From Salibacterium lacus (lineage in GTDB: Bacteria; Bacillota; Bacilli; Bacillales; Marinococcaceae), in contig NZ_JBHUML010000003.1 of NCBI RefSeq assembly GCF_042684865.1, positions 248,001 through 312,000 on the forward strand: 64,000 bases of DNA, given 5' to 3'. The notes below the pieces were generated by a model, which made no database searches, was not told the DNA's origin, and saw nothing but the letters and a program-made list of their open reading frames with translations. Shown here one piece after another: positions 17,663 through 25,820 of the stretch (within the stretch, counting starts at the first letter, position 1; every line of letters begins with the position of its first letter). Made by a program: the position numbers and the translations under genes.

Positions 17663-18976
17663 CTACATGCCACTGGACATTTTTTCTTTACTGCCACTGC
17701 TTTTGCGGACGTAAACGAGACAGATGACCGTAATCAAACCTGCCATTTCTCCAATGGAAGCAGCTACCGCCCCGCTAATTCCGTTCCAAGCAGGGAAAGC
17801 GTTTACAAGAAAGGCGAGAACGATACAGACTATGATGATATTCACTGTCTGGCTGACCATCATTCTCTGTGTCCGCCGTTCAAGCATAATAAATCCGTTG
17901 AAAAAATCAACCCACGGAAAAACAAGCACCTTCACAATGAAGAACTGCAGCACAATCAATGTCGGTCCCGCCAGGCCGGGGTCTGCTCCCATTAAAACAT
18001 TCATAAACCATCCCCCTGCCGGTGTAAGCGTCACAACAAGCAGCAACAATGCCGGAATCACGCTCAGAAATATCATGAACGTCCATACTTTGGAATGATC
18101 CCTTTGGTAGAATTGTAGCACAATTTGGTGGGTATACATAAAGAAACTCAGCATGAACTGGGAAATCGTAAATGCGAGTGCAAAGGAAGCGATACTAAGT
18201 TCCATATCTCTCGTCTGGGCAAGAAAAATATAAACGAGCGGCTGCAGCATCGTCTGGAACAAAAAATAAACGACCATCGGAAGATAAAACGGCATGATTT
18301 CTTTTTTGTACAATGCTTCCCCGCTTTCGGGAGTATGTTTTAATATGGCATGCCCTTTCCAGACACTGATGACACATTCAACAAACATGCCTGTCAAAAA
18401 GATGACGGCACCGGCCATGCTCGTAATATTTCCGGCGGCCACAAACCACCAGGCAATGAGAAACATGGCGCCAACCCTTACAATGACCCCGGCAGTAAGC
18501 CATTTCGTCTCGAGGTGCCGGATGATGACACCTTGGTAAATACCGCGTATCCCTGAAAAAATAATAACAAACGTAATCACAAAAAACGTCAACGAAATCG
18601 TGCGCACCATATCGTCGTCCGCATTAAAAAGGTGGATAAACATCCACCTTCCAAGCGGCGTGAAACTGATGATCATACTAAATGCCATCATAACGGCTGT
18701 CACGTAAATAAACACGATAAACAGCGGTTGGAATGTTTTTTTATCCCGGACAAGAGCAGAACTTGTCTGTCTGAATACAATCATCGGTTTTTCCACAATG
18801 CCGAACATGGAAAAGGCGACTGCATAGCAGGCTACAATGAAAGCTGCATTATCCGCTCTGCTCAGTGTACCGTTAATAATAATATGCGTTAGAGAGGTTA
18901 AGCTGGAGGATAGACCGAGTGGAATAAAAAAAGCGGCAAGCGCCTTATACGTCAGGCTGGAACATACCTTTTTCAC
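17663..18976 (-). CDS. MATE/MOP-superfamily membrane transporter
   Basis: Integral membrane protein (437 aa) with about 12 hydrophobic segments along its whole length and no large soluble domain. The start (AALFIPLG-like region, then a conserved internal duplication of six-helix halves) is that of multidrug/oligosaccharidyl-lipid/polysaccharide (MOP) transporters. I cannot tell a drug or metabolite exporter from a polysaccharide-type flippase. Its position inside a sugar utilisation operon, 18 bases before the YesM-like kinase, is unusual. Confidence 0.6.
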   Translation of the reverse strand: MKKVCSSLTYKALAAFFIPLGLSSSLTSLTHIIINGTLSRADNAAFIVACYAVAFSMFGIVEKPMIVFRQTSSALVRDKKTFQPLFIVFIYVTAVMMAFSMIISFTPLGRWMFIHLFNADDDMVRTISLTFFVITFVIIFSGIRGIYQGVIIRHLETKWLTAGVIVRVGAMFLIAWWFVAAGNITSMAGAVIFLTGMFVECVISVWKGHAILKHTPESGEALYKKEIMPFYLPMVVYFLFQTMLQPLVYIFLAQTRDMELSIASFALAFTISQFMLSFFMYTHQIVLQFYQRDHSKVWTFMIFLSVIPALLLLVVTLTPAGGWFMNVLMGADPGLAGPTLIVLQFFIVKVLVFPWVDFFNGFIMLERRTQRMMVSQTVNIIIVCIVLAFLVNAFPAWNGISGAVAASIGEMAGLITVICLVYVRKSSGSKEKMSSGM

Positions 18977-18991
18977 TTCGCATCCCTTCTT

Positions 18992-20005
18992 CTACAGTTC
19001 TGCCTGCTGCAAACGGGGATCCCCGTCGTCTGCTTTATTTTTATGTCTGCTCACTAACTTTCCAGCTGAAGCCGCCAGAAACTGTTGAAAAACAATCGCC
19101 AGGACAACAGGCAGGGCAGCCGCCGGCGGAAAGTAGGTAACCGCAATGGCGGCTCCGACACCGGTATTGCGCATCCCCGCATTATACATCAAACTGACGG
19201 CGGTGGGACGGCTCCATCCAAACAGCCTCGCTGACAAAAATCCAAGTCCGTACGCTGCACAGGCAAGGAGGAATACAACGAGAAACAAAAAAATCAAACG
19301 CATGGAAATCGTTTGAAAATAGGGGGCGGTAACGGCACTGTTTATCAAAATGACAAATAACACCCCTATTTTGGAAAAAGGAGCGGCGGCTGTTCCAACC
19401 TGATGCGCCCGCTTTTCGTTCAAACGGTTAAACAAAACGGCAGCCATGGAAGGAACAACAACCATCCAGAGCAGTCCAAGCATAATACCCGGAACATCCA
19501 TTGCTACTTCCGTTCCAACAAGAATACCCAATATGGAAGGAACGAGAAGCGGAGAAATTAATGTATTAATAATAACGACAGCCACTGTCAATCCGGTATT
19601 TCCACCGTAAATATCGCTCCACATAATAGTAATGACACCCGTTGGTATAGAAAACGCCAACACAAGCCCTGTGATCAGAAGGATATCACCTGTAAAAAAC
19701 AAAAGGCCCGCACCGTACGCAGCAACGGGCATCACCATCTGCAGCAGAATCATTGCGGTGATGATAGGCAGGGGGCGAAGGAAAGCCTCTTTCATCTGCT
19801 GAAGATGAAGTTTCAGGCAGCTCGAAAAACTGATAAAAGCAAAGATCCATTTCACCCAGTCCGAGAGCACCTGCGCACCGGACAACACAGTGATGCCCAG
19901 CAGCAATACGAGAGGAATCATAAACGGCAGCGCTTTCTCGAGGTATCTATTCACTTGTTGATACACAGCATCCCTTCTTCCTGCAGCATCGGACGTACGT
20001 ATCAC
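18992..20005 (-). CDS. bile acid:sodium symporter (BASS) family transporter
   Basis: Membrane protein (337 aa) with about nine to ten segments. It shows the glycine-rich and Asn/Thr-containing motifs of BASS proteins, e.g. YNAGMRNTGVG near residue 265-275 and FSIPTGVITIMW near 115-126. Such proteins take up organic acids with Na+, which would suit a haloalkaliphile importing sugar acids. It lies between the DUF624 gene and the MATE-like gene; gaps are short (8 and 16 bases). Confidence 0.75.
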   Translation of the reverse strand: MIRTSDAAGRRDAVYQQVNRYLEKALPFMIPLVLLLGITVLSGAQVLSDWVKWIFAFISFSSCLKLHLQQMKEAFLRPLPIITAMILLQMVMPVAAYGAGLLFFTGDILLITGLVLAFSIPTGVITIMWSDIYGGNTGLTVAVVIINTLISPLLVPSILGILVGTEVAMDVPGIMLGLLWMVVVPSMAAVLFNRLNEKRAHQVGTAAAPFSKIGVLFVILINSAVTAPYFQTISMRLIFLFLVVFLLACAAYGLGFLSARLFGWSRPTAVSLMYNAGMRNTGVGAAIAVTYFPPAAALPVVLAIVFQQFLAASAGKLVSRHKNKADDGDPRLQQAEL

Positions 20006-20012
20006 AGCACCA

Positions 20013-20666
20013 TCAGGCCGGTACGTGTTCGTAAGAGTGACCAGCCGCTTCTTCCACCTGCATTTTTTTCAGGGACTGATAGACAAGCCACATGTTGATT
20101 TGGGCAAGCAGACTGACCCCGCAGATTGGAATAAAGCCTGGAAACGAAATGAAAAAATAGTAAGCAGCGAGTAACGAAATAATAATTAACAGCACATTGG
20201 CCGTATTGAGGAAACTGAGCGCAATAGAATATTTAATATACTGAAAGAGCTTCATTCTGTAATGGACGTATGTTGGAAAAATATATACAAGCATAAAGAT
20301 AAAGACAATCCCTGTGACGATCATGAATACATTCAGAGCCGTGAACAAGGCGCCTTCAAAGCTCCGGAAGAAATTCAGGTTAAAATACCACAGAAGCCCG
20401 AATCCGATTAATGACAGCCCAAGACCATTGGCCTTGAAAAATTCTGTTTTGTAACTTTTCCAGAACGTGCGGAAGACTTTCACTTCTTCTTCGCCAAGAC
20501 AGGTCCGGCGAGCCACTGAAAATAAGGCTGCCGTGCTCGGAGCGATACCGAAAATAACGCCGCCGAGCAGTGTACAGGCTGCCCACATCACATTCAGGTA
20601 GAAAAAATAACAGACCCAGCGGCAGAAAGAAATGATGAACATGAACAACAAACCATCTCTTTTCAC
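20013..20666 (-). CDS. YesL/DUF624 family membrane protein
   Basis: Membrane protein (217 aa) with about five predicted helices and the DUF624 opening (WAACTLLGGVIFGIAPSTAALF, a split of the family signature). These proteins are repeatedly found beside carbohydrate ABC transporters and YesMN-type systems in Firmicutes; their biochemical function is not established. It follows the oxidoreductase gene by one base. Confidence 0.78.
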   Translation of the reverse strand: MKRDGLLFMFIISFCRWVCYFFYLNVMWAACTLLGGVIFGIAPSTAALFSVARRTCLGEEEVKVFRTFWKSYKTEFFKANGLGLSLIGFGLLWYFNLNFFRSFEGALFTALNVFMIVTGIVFIFMLVYIFPTYVHYRMKLFQYIKYSIALSFLNTANVLLIIISLLAAYYFFISFPGFIPICGVSLLAQINMWLVYQSLKKMQVEEAAGHSYEHVPA

Positions 20667-20667
20667 G

Positions 20668-21972
20668 TCAATCTCCCCTTCCTTTCATTCCTTCAGTTGC
20701 AGCCAGTAGATCTTCCACCCGCACCGGTTGGTTCTCATGTGCTGATTTCCAGACCGCTTCCCCGGCTGCCACAGCAAGCGCGCCGTCCCAGCTCCCCGAA
20801 AGAATAGTATACGGACGCTTGGGATTCTCCCCGAGAAAGATGTCTTCCTGAAGAACCGGATCGCCGCCGCCGTGGCCGCCTTCCCGTTCAACAACATGAA
20901 TCGTTTCCTTTGAGCCAAAGAGTGGAAAATAATCAATGGTCTGCTCCGGCACAGGGAAAGGAACACGCGACGGAGCATGATATTCCATCGTTTCCAGGCG
21001 GCCTTCTGTGCCATTAATCGCAAGACGGTAACCTTCATAAGGCAGAGAAAAATTCACCGAGTAATTCAGCAGCGATCCCTGACTGTATTTCACAACGGCT
21101 GTGTACGTATCCTCAATCGTTATATCAGAGTCAAACACGCACTTATCCGGTCTGTATCCCGTGTACCCCTGGCGTCTTTTCATGTCTGAATGGATATGAT
21201 CATCCTGCACGGACGCCGTGTTACTTCTTGTGTTCCACCGCATGTAATAAGGACAATCAAGCTTTACATCGCAGGTCGAACAGTGTCTGCCGTCTTCTTT
21301 CCTTGGGTTATGCACACTGTCGCTGCCGTAATAATTCAGAGCGCCGTACGCAAAAACCTCTTCGGGCTGTTGATCAATCCACCAGTTCACAAGGTCAAAA
21401 TGATGTGAACTTTTGTGGATGGACAATCCTCCGGAATGTTCGCGGTAACGGTTCCAGCGTTGAAAATAGGAAGAACCATGATAGGTGTCAATGTACCAGT
21501 TCAGATCCACCGACGTCACACGGCCGATTTTTCCTTCGTCGATCAGTTCTTTTATTTTCATATGGTACGGGTTATAGCGGTAATTGAATGTCACGTGGAC
21601 ATAACCGCTGCTGTTTTCTTCTGCTTCTATGATGCGCCGGCATTCTTTTGCTGTGACCGCCATGGGTTTTTCGGATATGACCTCCAGGTTGTGCTCAAGC
21701 CCGCGGACGATAAAATCCACATGCGTATCATCCCGGCTGGTTACAATGACCGCATCCGGTTGGACGTCTTCCACCATGCGGTCAAATTCATCCGCACCGA
21801 ATGCAGGCACTTCAATTGTTTCCGGATATTGTTCCCTGCACACTTCAAATCTCACCGCATCCACATCGAGCATTCCCACCAGTTGACAGGAATCAGAGAA
21901 CGTCTTAAGCATCGGTTTGATAAACATCCCGAGTGCCCGGTTGCTCATGCCGCAGACTACATATCGTTTCAC
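20668..21972 (-). CDS. Gfo/Idh/MocA family oxidoreductase with a Cys-rich insertion
   Basis: NAD(P)-dependent oxidoreductase-like protein (434 aa). The frame is open to 22035, but GAGGTG six bases before GTG 21972 gives a start (VKRYVVCGMSN) that begins directly with the Rossmann fold and leaves the promoter outside. ISEKPMAV carries the conserved EKP. In the C-terminal half a short insertion, HCSTCDVKLDCPYY, places three Cys and a His in metal-site spacing. First gene of the operon that runs through DUF624, BASS, MATE, YesMN to two more oxidoreductases; its promoter carries a CRE-like site. Confidence 0.8.
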   Translation of the reverse strand: MKRYVVCGMSNRALGMFIKPMLKTFSDSCQLVGMLDVDAVRFEVCREQYPETIEVPAFGADEFDRMVEDVQPDAVIVTSRDDTHVDFIVRGLEHNLEVISEKPMAVTAKECRRIIEAEENSSGYVHVTFNYRYNPYHMKIKELIDEGKIGRVTSVDLNWYIDTYHGSSYFQRWNRYREHSGGLSIHKSSHHFDLVNWWIDQQPEEVFAYGALNYYGSDSVHNPRKEDGRHCSTCDVKLDCPYYMRWNTRSNTASVQDDHIHSDMKRRQGYTGYRPDKCVFDSDITIEDTYTAVVKYSQGSLLNYSVNFSLPYEGYRLAINGTEGRLETMEYHAPSRVPFPVPEQTIDYFPLFGSKETIHVVEREGGHGGGDPVLQEDIFLGENPKRPYTILSGSWDGALAVAAGEAVWKSAHENQPVRVEDLLAATEGMKGRGD

Positions 21973-22018
21973 ATCACACACCTCATTCTGCTGTTTAAAG
22001 TAAACGACTATCCCTTTT

Positions 22019-22046
22019 ATTGTAAGCGTTCTCAACTAAAAGTCAA
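22019..22046 (-). promoter_or_regulatory. promoter of the oxidoreductase-YesMN operon with overlapping CRE
   Basis: Minus strand TTGACT (22041-22046) and TACAAT (22019-22024) are 16 bases apart. TGTAAGCGTTCTCA at 22021-22034 (plus strand) fits the CcpA consensus TGWAANCGNTNWCA at every position and overlaps the -10 and spacer, so repression in glucose is expected. Confidence 0.7.
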
Positions 22047-22053
22047 TAAAGGG

Positions 22054-22902
22054 TCACCCTTTCAGTCCGCTTGTACTGATTCCGTCTACGATATAGCGCT
22101 GGAAGAAAAAGAAGATAATGAAAATCGGCAGCAGACTCAAGGTCGTCATCGCAAATAGTGCGCCCCAGTTGGTCACCGCCTGCGGATCGGAAAATAGTTT
22201 CAGCGCAAGCGATACTGGATATTTTTCCGGTGTCTGCAGATAGATAAGCGGTGCCATAAAGTCGTCCCAACGCCAGTAGAAGGAGAAGATCGTTGATGTC
22301 ATCATCGCCGGAACAATCAATGGAACAATGATTCGAATAAAGATGGAAATCGTGTTACAACCGTCAATTCGGGCTGCCTGATCAAGTTCCGGAGGTATCG
22401 TCCGGATAAACTGGATCATGAGAAAGATAAAGAACGGGTACCCGAAAAAGGTCGGCAGAATCAGTGGAAGATACGTATCGATCAAATTAAACCAGTTAAA
22501 CATGATATACTGCGGAATCATTACCATTTCAAAAGGAAGCATCATTGTCATAAGCATGAGGGCAAACCATACTTTACGCCCCGTAAAATTGATTCTTGCA
22601 AATCCATAAGCAGCCACCGCCGAGAAAATAATACTCCCTATAGTCGAAACACCTACGATAATAAACGTATTTTTATAGAAGGTGGTAAAAGAAATGCCCG
22701 CAAAACCTTTCCATCCCTCTACATAGTTCGAGAATTCCCAGGACTCCGGAATAAGACTGTGGGCATTCACAAACACGTTCGAACTTTCTTTCAGGGAACT
22801 GGCCAGCATCCAAATGAGAGGATAAAGCATAACCAGTGTAAAGAGTCCCAGCAGTGTGTGTTGTGTGATTTTTTTCAGTCGATTCTTTGTTTTATACGTC
22901 AT
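22054..22902 (-). CDS. carbohydrate ABC transporter permease (MalG/YesQ-like)
   Basis: Inner-membrane permease (282 aa) of the CUT1 sugar importer class, with about six membrane segments and the EAA loop (ELDQAARIDGCNTISIF region, about residues 182-198) that contacts the shared ATPase. It follows the second permease gene by 18 bases. No ATPase gene is present, which is normal for CUT1 systems that share MsmX. Likely substrate: oligogalacturonides or another plant-polysaccharide fragment. Confidence 0.85.
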   Translation of the reverse strand: MTYKTKNRLKKITQHTLLGLFTLVMLYPLIWMLASSLKESSNVFVNAHSLIPESWEFSNYVEGWKGFAGISFTTFYKNTFIIVGVSTIGSIIFSAVAAYGFARINFTGRKVWFALMLMTMMLPFEMVMIPQYIMFNWFNLIDTYLPLILPTFFGYPFFIFLMIQFIRTIPPELDQAARIDGCNTISIFIRIIVPLIVPAMMTSTIFSFYWRWDDFMAPLIYLQTPEKYPVSLALKLFSDPQAVTNWGALFAMTTLSLLPIFIIFFFFQRYIVDGISTSGLKG

Positions 22903-22920
22903 GCATTACACCCCCTGATA

Positions 22921-23874
22921 TTACCCATCATAATGAACCCAGTAGTCGGAACTTTTGAAAATAATCGCTGTAAAAATACCAATGATCAAGAGCATCACCC
23001 AGGCAAGCGCCGAAGCATAGCCCATATCAAAGAATTGGAACGCCTGACGGTACATGTACAGGACATATAGCAGGGTGCTGTTAACCGGTCCGCCTTCGGT
23101 AATGATAAAGGCCGGTGTGAACGCCATAAACCCGTGGATAACCTGCATAATCACGTTAAACAGAATGACAGGCGTCAGCATGGGGAGCGTAATTCTGAAA
23201 AACTTCTGCAGCGGAGTGCCCCCGTCCACTTCTGCCGCTTCATAATAAATGCCGGGAATATTACGAAGACCTGCCAGGAAGATAATCATCGATGAACCGA
23301 ACTGCCATCCGTAAAGAATAACAAGTGTCCAAATCGCTGTATTCGGATCACCGAGCCAGGAATGGCCCGAAAGGCCGATGCTCTCCAGCATAGAGTTGAT
23401 CGCACCGTCGTTTCCGAATAACTGTCTCCACATAATGGATACTCCGATGCTTCCGCCGACGATGGACGGCAGGTACAGGAGGGTCCGGTAAATACCGACC
23501 ATTTCCACTACCCTGTTTAAAACGAGGGCAATCAATAATGCGAAGATAAGCCTGAACGGCACAGCCGTTCCGGCGTAAAAGAATGTTACCCGCATCGATT
23601 CCCAGAACACCGGATCATTTGTAAACATTTCTTTATAGTTAGCAAGGCCCGCCCACTGCGGGCTGCCAACGAGGTTGAAATCCGTAAAAGATAAATACAG
23701 CGAATACATCATAGGAAACAGCATAAATGCTATTGTTCCGAAAATAAACGGACTAAGAAACAGATACCCCATCTTATTGTCTACATCTTTGACCGGCTTT
23801 TTTTGCTTTTTCGATGAGGAGTTCCGTTTCGGGGTGTTGGGAAACTTGGTTTCTTCTGTATGTGTCTGCTGCAT
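22921..23874 (-). CDS. carbohydrate ABC transporter permease (MalF/YesP-like)
   Basis: Permease partner (317 aa) with a basic cytoplasmic N-terminus of about 35 residues (KRNSSSKKQKK), about six membrane segments, and the EAA loop with YEAAEVDGGTPLQKF at about 235-250. Separated from the binding-protein gene by a strong hairpin. Forms the heterodimeric channel with the downstream permease. Confidence 0.85.
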   Translation of the reverse strand: MQQTHTEETKFPNTPKRNSSSKKQKKPVKDVDNKMGYLFLSPFIFGTIAFMLFPMMYSLYLSFTDFNLVGSPQWAGLANYKEMFTNDPVFWESMRVTFFYAGTAVPFRLIFALLIALVLNRVVEMVGIYRTLLYLPSIVGGSIGVSIMWRQLFGNDGAINSMLESIGLSGHSWLGDPNTAIWTLVILYGWQFGSSMIIFLAGLRNIPGIYYEAAEVDGGTPLQKFFRITLPMLTPVILFNVIMQVIHGFMAFTPAFIITEGGPVNSTLLYVLYMYRQAFQFFDMGYASALAWVMLLIIGIFTAIIFKSSDYWVHYDG

Positions 23875-23904
23875 CTATGCCACTCCTTTCATCAGTAAAT
23901 GAAA

Positions 23905-23939
23905 AGGGGTCCTGAACTTGTTTGGAGCACAGGACCCCT
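23905..23939 (-). terminator. intercistronic hairpin between binding protein and permease genes
   Basis: Minus strand AGGGGTCCTG (23930-23939) and CAGGACCCCT (23905-23914) form a perfect 10-base stem followed by TTTCATTT. Such a partial terminator or 3'-end stabiliser commonly lets the binding protein be made in excess over the permeases. Confidence 0.7.
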
Positions 23940-23948
23940 GCTTTTTCC

Positions 23949-25313
23949 CTATTGTTCTGACAATATAGACTCTGCTTCCTGTCTGAAATGTTCGGCGCCT
24001 TCCTGAGGCGTCATTTCCCCGTACATCACCATTTCATCGGTGTCTTTCAAAGCCTGCAGCACTTCCGATGCGGAAGCCGGGAAGTTGGTGTCCGGTGCCG
24101 AACTGTTTTCCGCTACAACATCAAGGTAGTCGAAAATTTTGGTCTGGGCTTCGGTTAATCCGCTTTCTCTCAGCGCGTCCCGCACATCCGGTTTAATCGG
24201 TACGCCGCGGTCGCCTCCGATTACTTCAAACACTTCAACTGTGTTGGTATAGAAGTTAATGAAGTCTGCTGCCTGTTCTTTGTGTTCCGAGTTTTCCCCG
24301 ATGGACCACAGCATGGACGGTTTCTGGAACATGCCCTGATCATTGTTTTCTCCCGGAAGCATTGCGATTTCCAGTGGCGTATCTGTTGTATTCTGGAGCG
24401 TCTGGAACTGGTTCGACCAGTTCTTGATATGAATGGAGGTTTCACCTCTTGTAATCAGCTCATCTTCAAGACCCTGAATCTGATCGACTACACTGTAGTC
24501 CGGACTGACTTCATTATCAATCTGCTGCTTCATCATCGAGAAATAATCAGCCAGGAGCTGGTCATCTTCATATCCAAGTGCCGTACCATCTTCGTTAAAC
24601 ATGGCTTTGCCGTTTTCCCTCAGATAGTATTCAAAGAAGTTATCAGGTTCTGTGTAACTCACACCGTACTGCCCGGTTGCTTCTGAGATGCCGGAAGTGA
24701 TATCCATATACTCCTGCCACGTCCAGTCATTGGATGGCTTTTCAACATCTGTTCCCTCAAATGCTTCCGGATTGTAGGCAACCATCATGGCGTTGGTGCC
24801 GGTCGGAATTCCAACCTGGGTGCCGTCAACCTGACCACTCTCAACGACCGTATCATCCACCCCTTCCAAATCGATTGTTCCGTCTTCAATAAACGGCCCG
24901 AGGTCTGCGAGGAGTCCTTCGCCGGCATACTGGTTTACGTACTCGCCGAAGTTCTGCTGCATGATGTCCGGCAGATTACCTCCTGATGCCTGAGCGGCCA
25001 TTCGTTCAAAATAACCATCAAAACCGGAAAATTCCGTATTAATCGTGACGTTCGGGTTTTCTTCTTCATACATTGTGATAATTTCTTCTGTCATGTCGTG
25101 ACGGGCCTGCGATCCCCACCAGGACATTCGGAGTTCTATCTCTCCGTCGGAACTGCCTTCCTCCGAACCGCCGCCTTCTGAGCTTCCATCAGAACTGCCG
25201 GAGTCACTTCCGGCTTCCTGGCCCCCGCCGGTACCGCTTCCAGCACAGGCAGCAATAAATACAATCATAAGAGCAGCACACATCAGCAACCATACTTTTT
25301 TCAAATGCTTCAC
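23949..25313 (-). CDS. sugar ABC transporter substrate-binding lipoprotein (YesO-like)
   Basis: Extracellular solute-binding protein of family 1 (454 aa). It has a lipoprotein signal with lipobox IAAC near residue 23, a Gly/Ser/Glu-rich linker up to about 60, then the mature domain starting ELRMSWWGSQARHD. Typical of CUT1 importers for oligosaccharides. First gene of the importer operon; two CRE-like sites flank its promoter region. The highly acidic mature protein fits a saline habitat. Confidence 0.86.
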   Translation of the reverse strand: MKHLKKVWLLMCAALMIVFIAACAGSGTGGGQEAGSDSGSSDGSSEGGGSEEGSSDGEIELRMSWWGSQARHDMTEEIITMYEEENPNVTINTEFSGFDGYFERMAAQASGGNLPDIMQQNFGEYVNQYAGEGLLADLGPFIEDGTIDLEGVDDTVVESGQVDGTQVGIPTGTNAMMVAYNPEAFEGTDVEKPSNDWTWQEYMDITSGISEATGQYGVSYTEPDNFFEYYLRENGKAMFNEDGTALGYEDDQLLADYFSMMKQQIDNEVSPDYSVVDQIQGLEDELITRGETSIHIKNWSNQFQTLQNTTDTPLEIAMLPGENNDQGMFQKPSMLWSIGENSEHKEQAADFINFYTNTVEVFEVIGGDRGVPIKPDVRDALRESGLTEAQTKIFDYLDVVAENSSAPDTNFPASASEVLQALKDTDEMVMYGEMTPQEGAEHFRQEAESILSEQ

Positions 25314-25331
25314 TCTCCCCTTAAATAAATT

Positions 25332-25345
25332 TGAAAGCGCTTTCT
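25332..25345. promoter_or_regulatory. CRE-like site, promoter-distal copy
   Basis: TGAAAGCGCTTTCT matches the CcpA consensus in 13 of 14 positions and is nearly a perfect palindrome. It lies just upstream of the yesO-like start codon, downstream of the expected transcription start, a roadblock position. Confidence 0.65.
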
Positions 25346-25364
25346 GTTTATATGTCTATGATAT

Positions 25365-25378
25365 TGTATCCGCTTACA
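25365..25378. promoter_or_regulatory. CRE-like site on the -10 box of the sugar importer promoter
   Basis: On the minus strand TGTAAGCGGATACA overlaps a TACAAT -10 box (25362-25367); no good -35 is seen. Same CRE/-10 geometry as the promoters of the oxidoreductase operon and the pectate lyase. Confidence 0.6.
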
Positions 25379-25550
25379 TTTCGTAATAAAAAATTCAGAC
25401 ATTTATGTTCAAAAATCAGACACAACTTCTCAGGAGCTTTTTTGATTTCAAAGGCATTGGGAAAAGAAAAAGCCGTTGAACCGCTGCTGCCGCCGGCTTT
25501 TACTTCTTAGGTGTGAATGATGAGGAGGGAGGGAGGGATGGAGCGGGTAT

Positions 25551-25612
25551 GGACACTATATTGCCGGGGACGGCGTATAGTGTCTACGGAGATGACTTCG
25601 ATGGACACTATA
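25551..25612. repeat. GGACACT-type intergenic repeat, copy 2 (hairpin plus third arm)
   Basis: GGACACTATA (25551-25560) and TATAGTGTCT (25576-25585) form arms of a hairpin with an inner GCCG/CGGC stem; ATGGACACTATA recurs at 25601-25612. No coding content. Confidence 0.7.
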
Positions 25613-25751
25613 ACTCCCGATCAGACGATTAGTGGTTCCTATACCCATGAACAGCCATTACAGCACAGAATGTAAGCCGCAATGTCCCTCAAGACGCCGT
25701 TTCGAGGAAACTAATTCTTCTTTTTCATTTGATAGTGGATACTGACAAAGC

Positions 25752-25796
25752 AAAAACACCCGGTTGTCATCAATGGACAGCCGGGTGCGTTTTTTA
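25752..25796. terminator. bidirectional terminator after the tartrate dehydratase-like gene
   Basis: CACCCGGTTGTC (25757-25768) pairs with GACAGCCGGGTG (25776-25787). It is followed by six T on the plus strand and five T on the minus strand, so it should end tarD transcription. Confidence 0.8.
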
Positions 25797-25820
25797 TTTT
25801 GGGAAAAATGCTGTTTCTCC

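Larger units (their letters stand above)
25314..25820. other. intergenic region upstream of the sugar importer
   Basis: 507 bases without a convincing gene. From left to right: two CRE-like sites (25332-25345, 25365-25378), a hairpin of AAAGCCG/CGGCTTT near 25467-25496 with T runs on both sides, a purine-rich stretch, the GGACACTATA repeat hairpin with an extra arm (25551-25612), and the tarD terminator. Confidence 0.6.

Noticed and set aside
17663..18976. Wzx-type O-antigen flippase for the glycosylation operon
   Set aside because: It lies 15 kb away inside the sugar-utilisation operon, and the glycosylation operon has its own SMR-type flippase.
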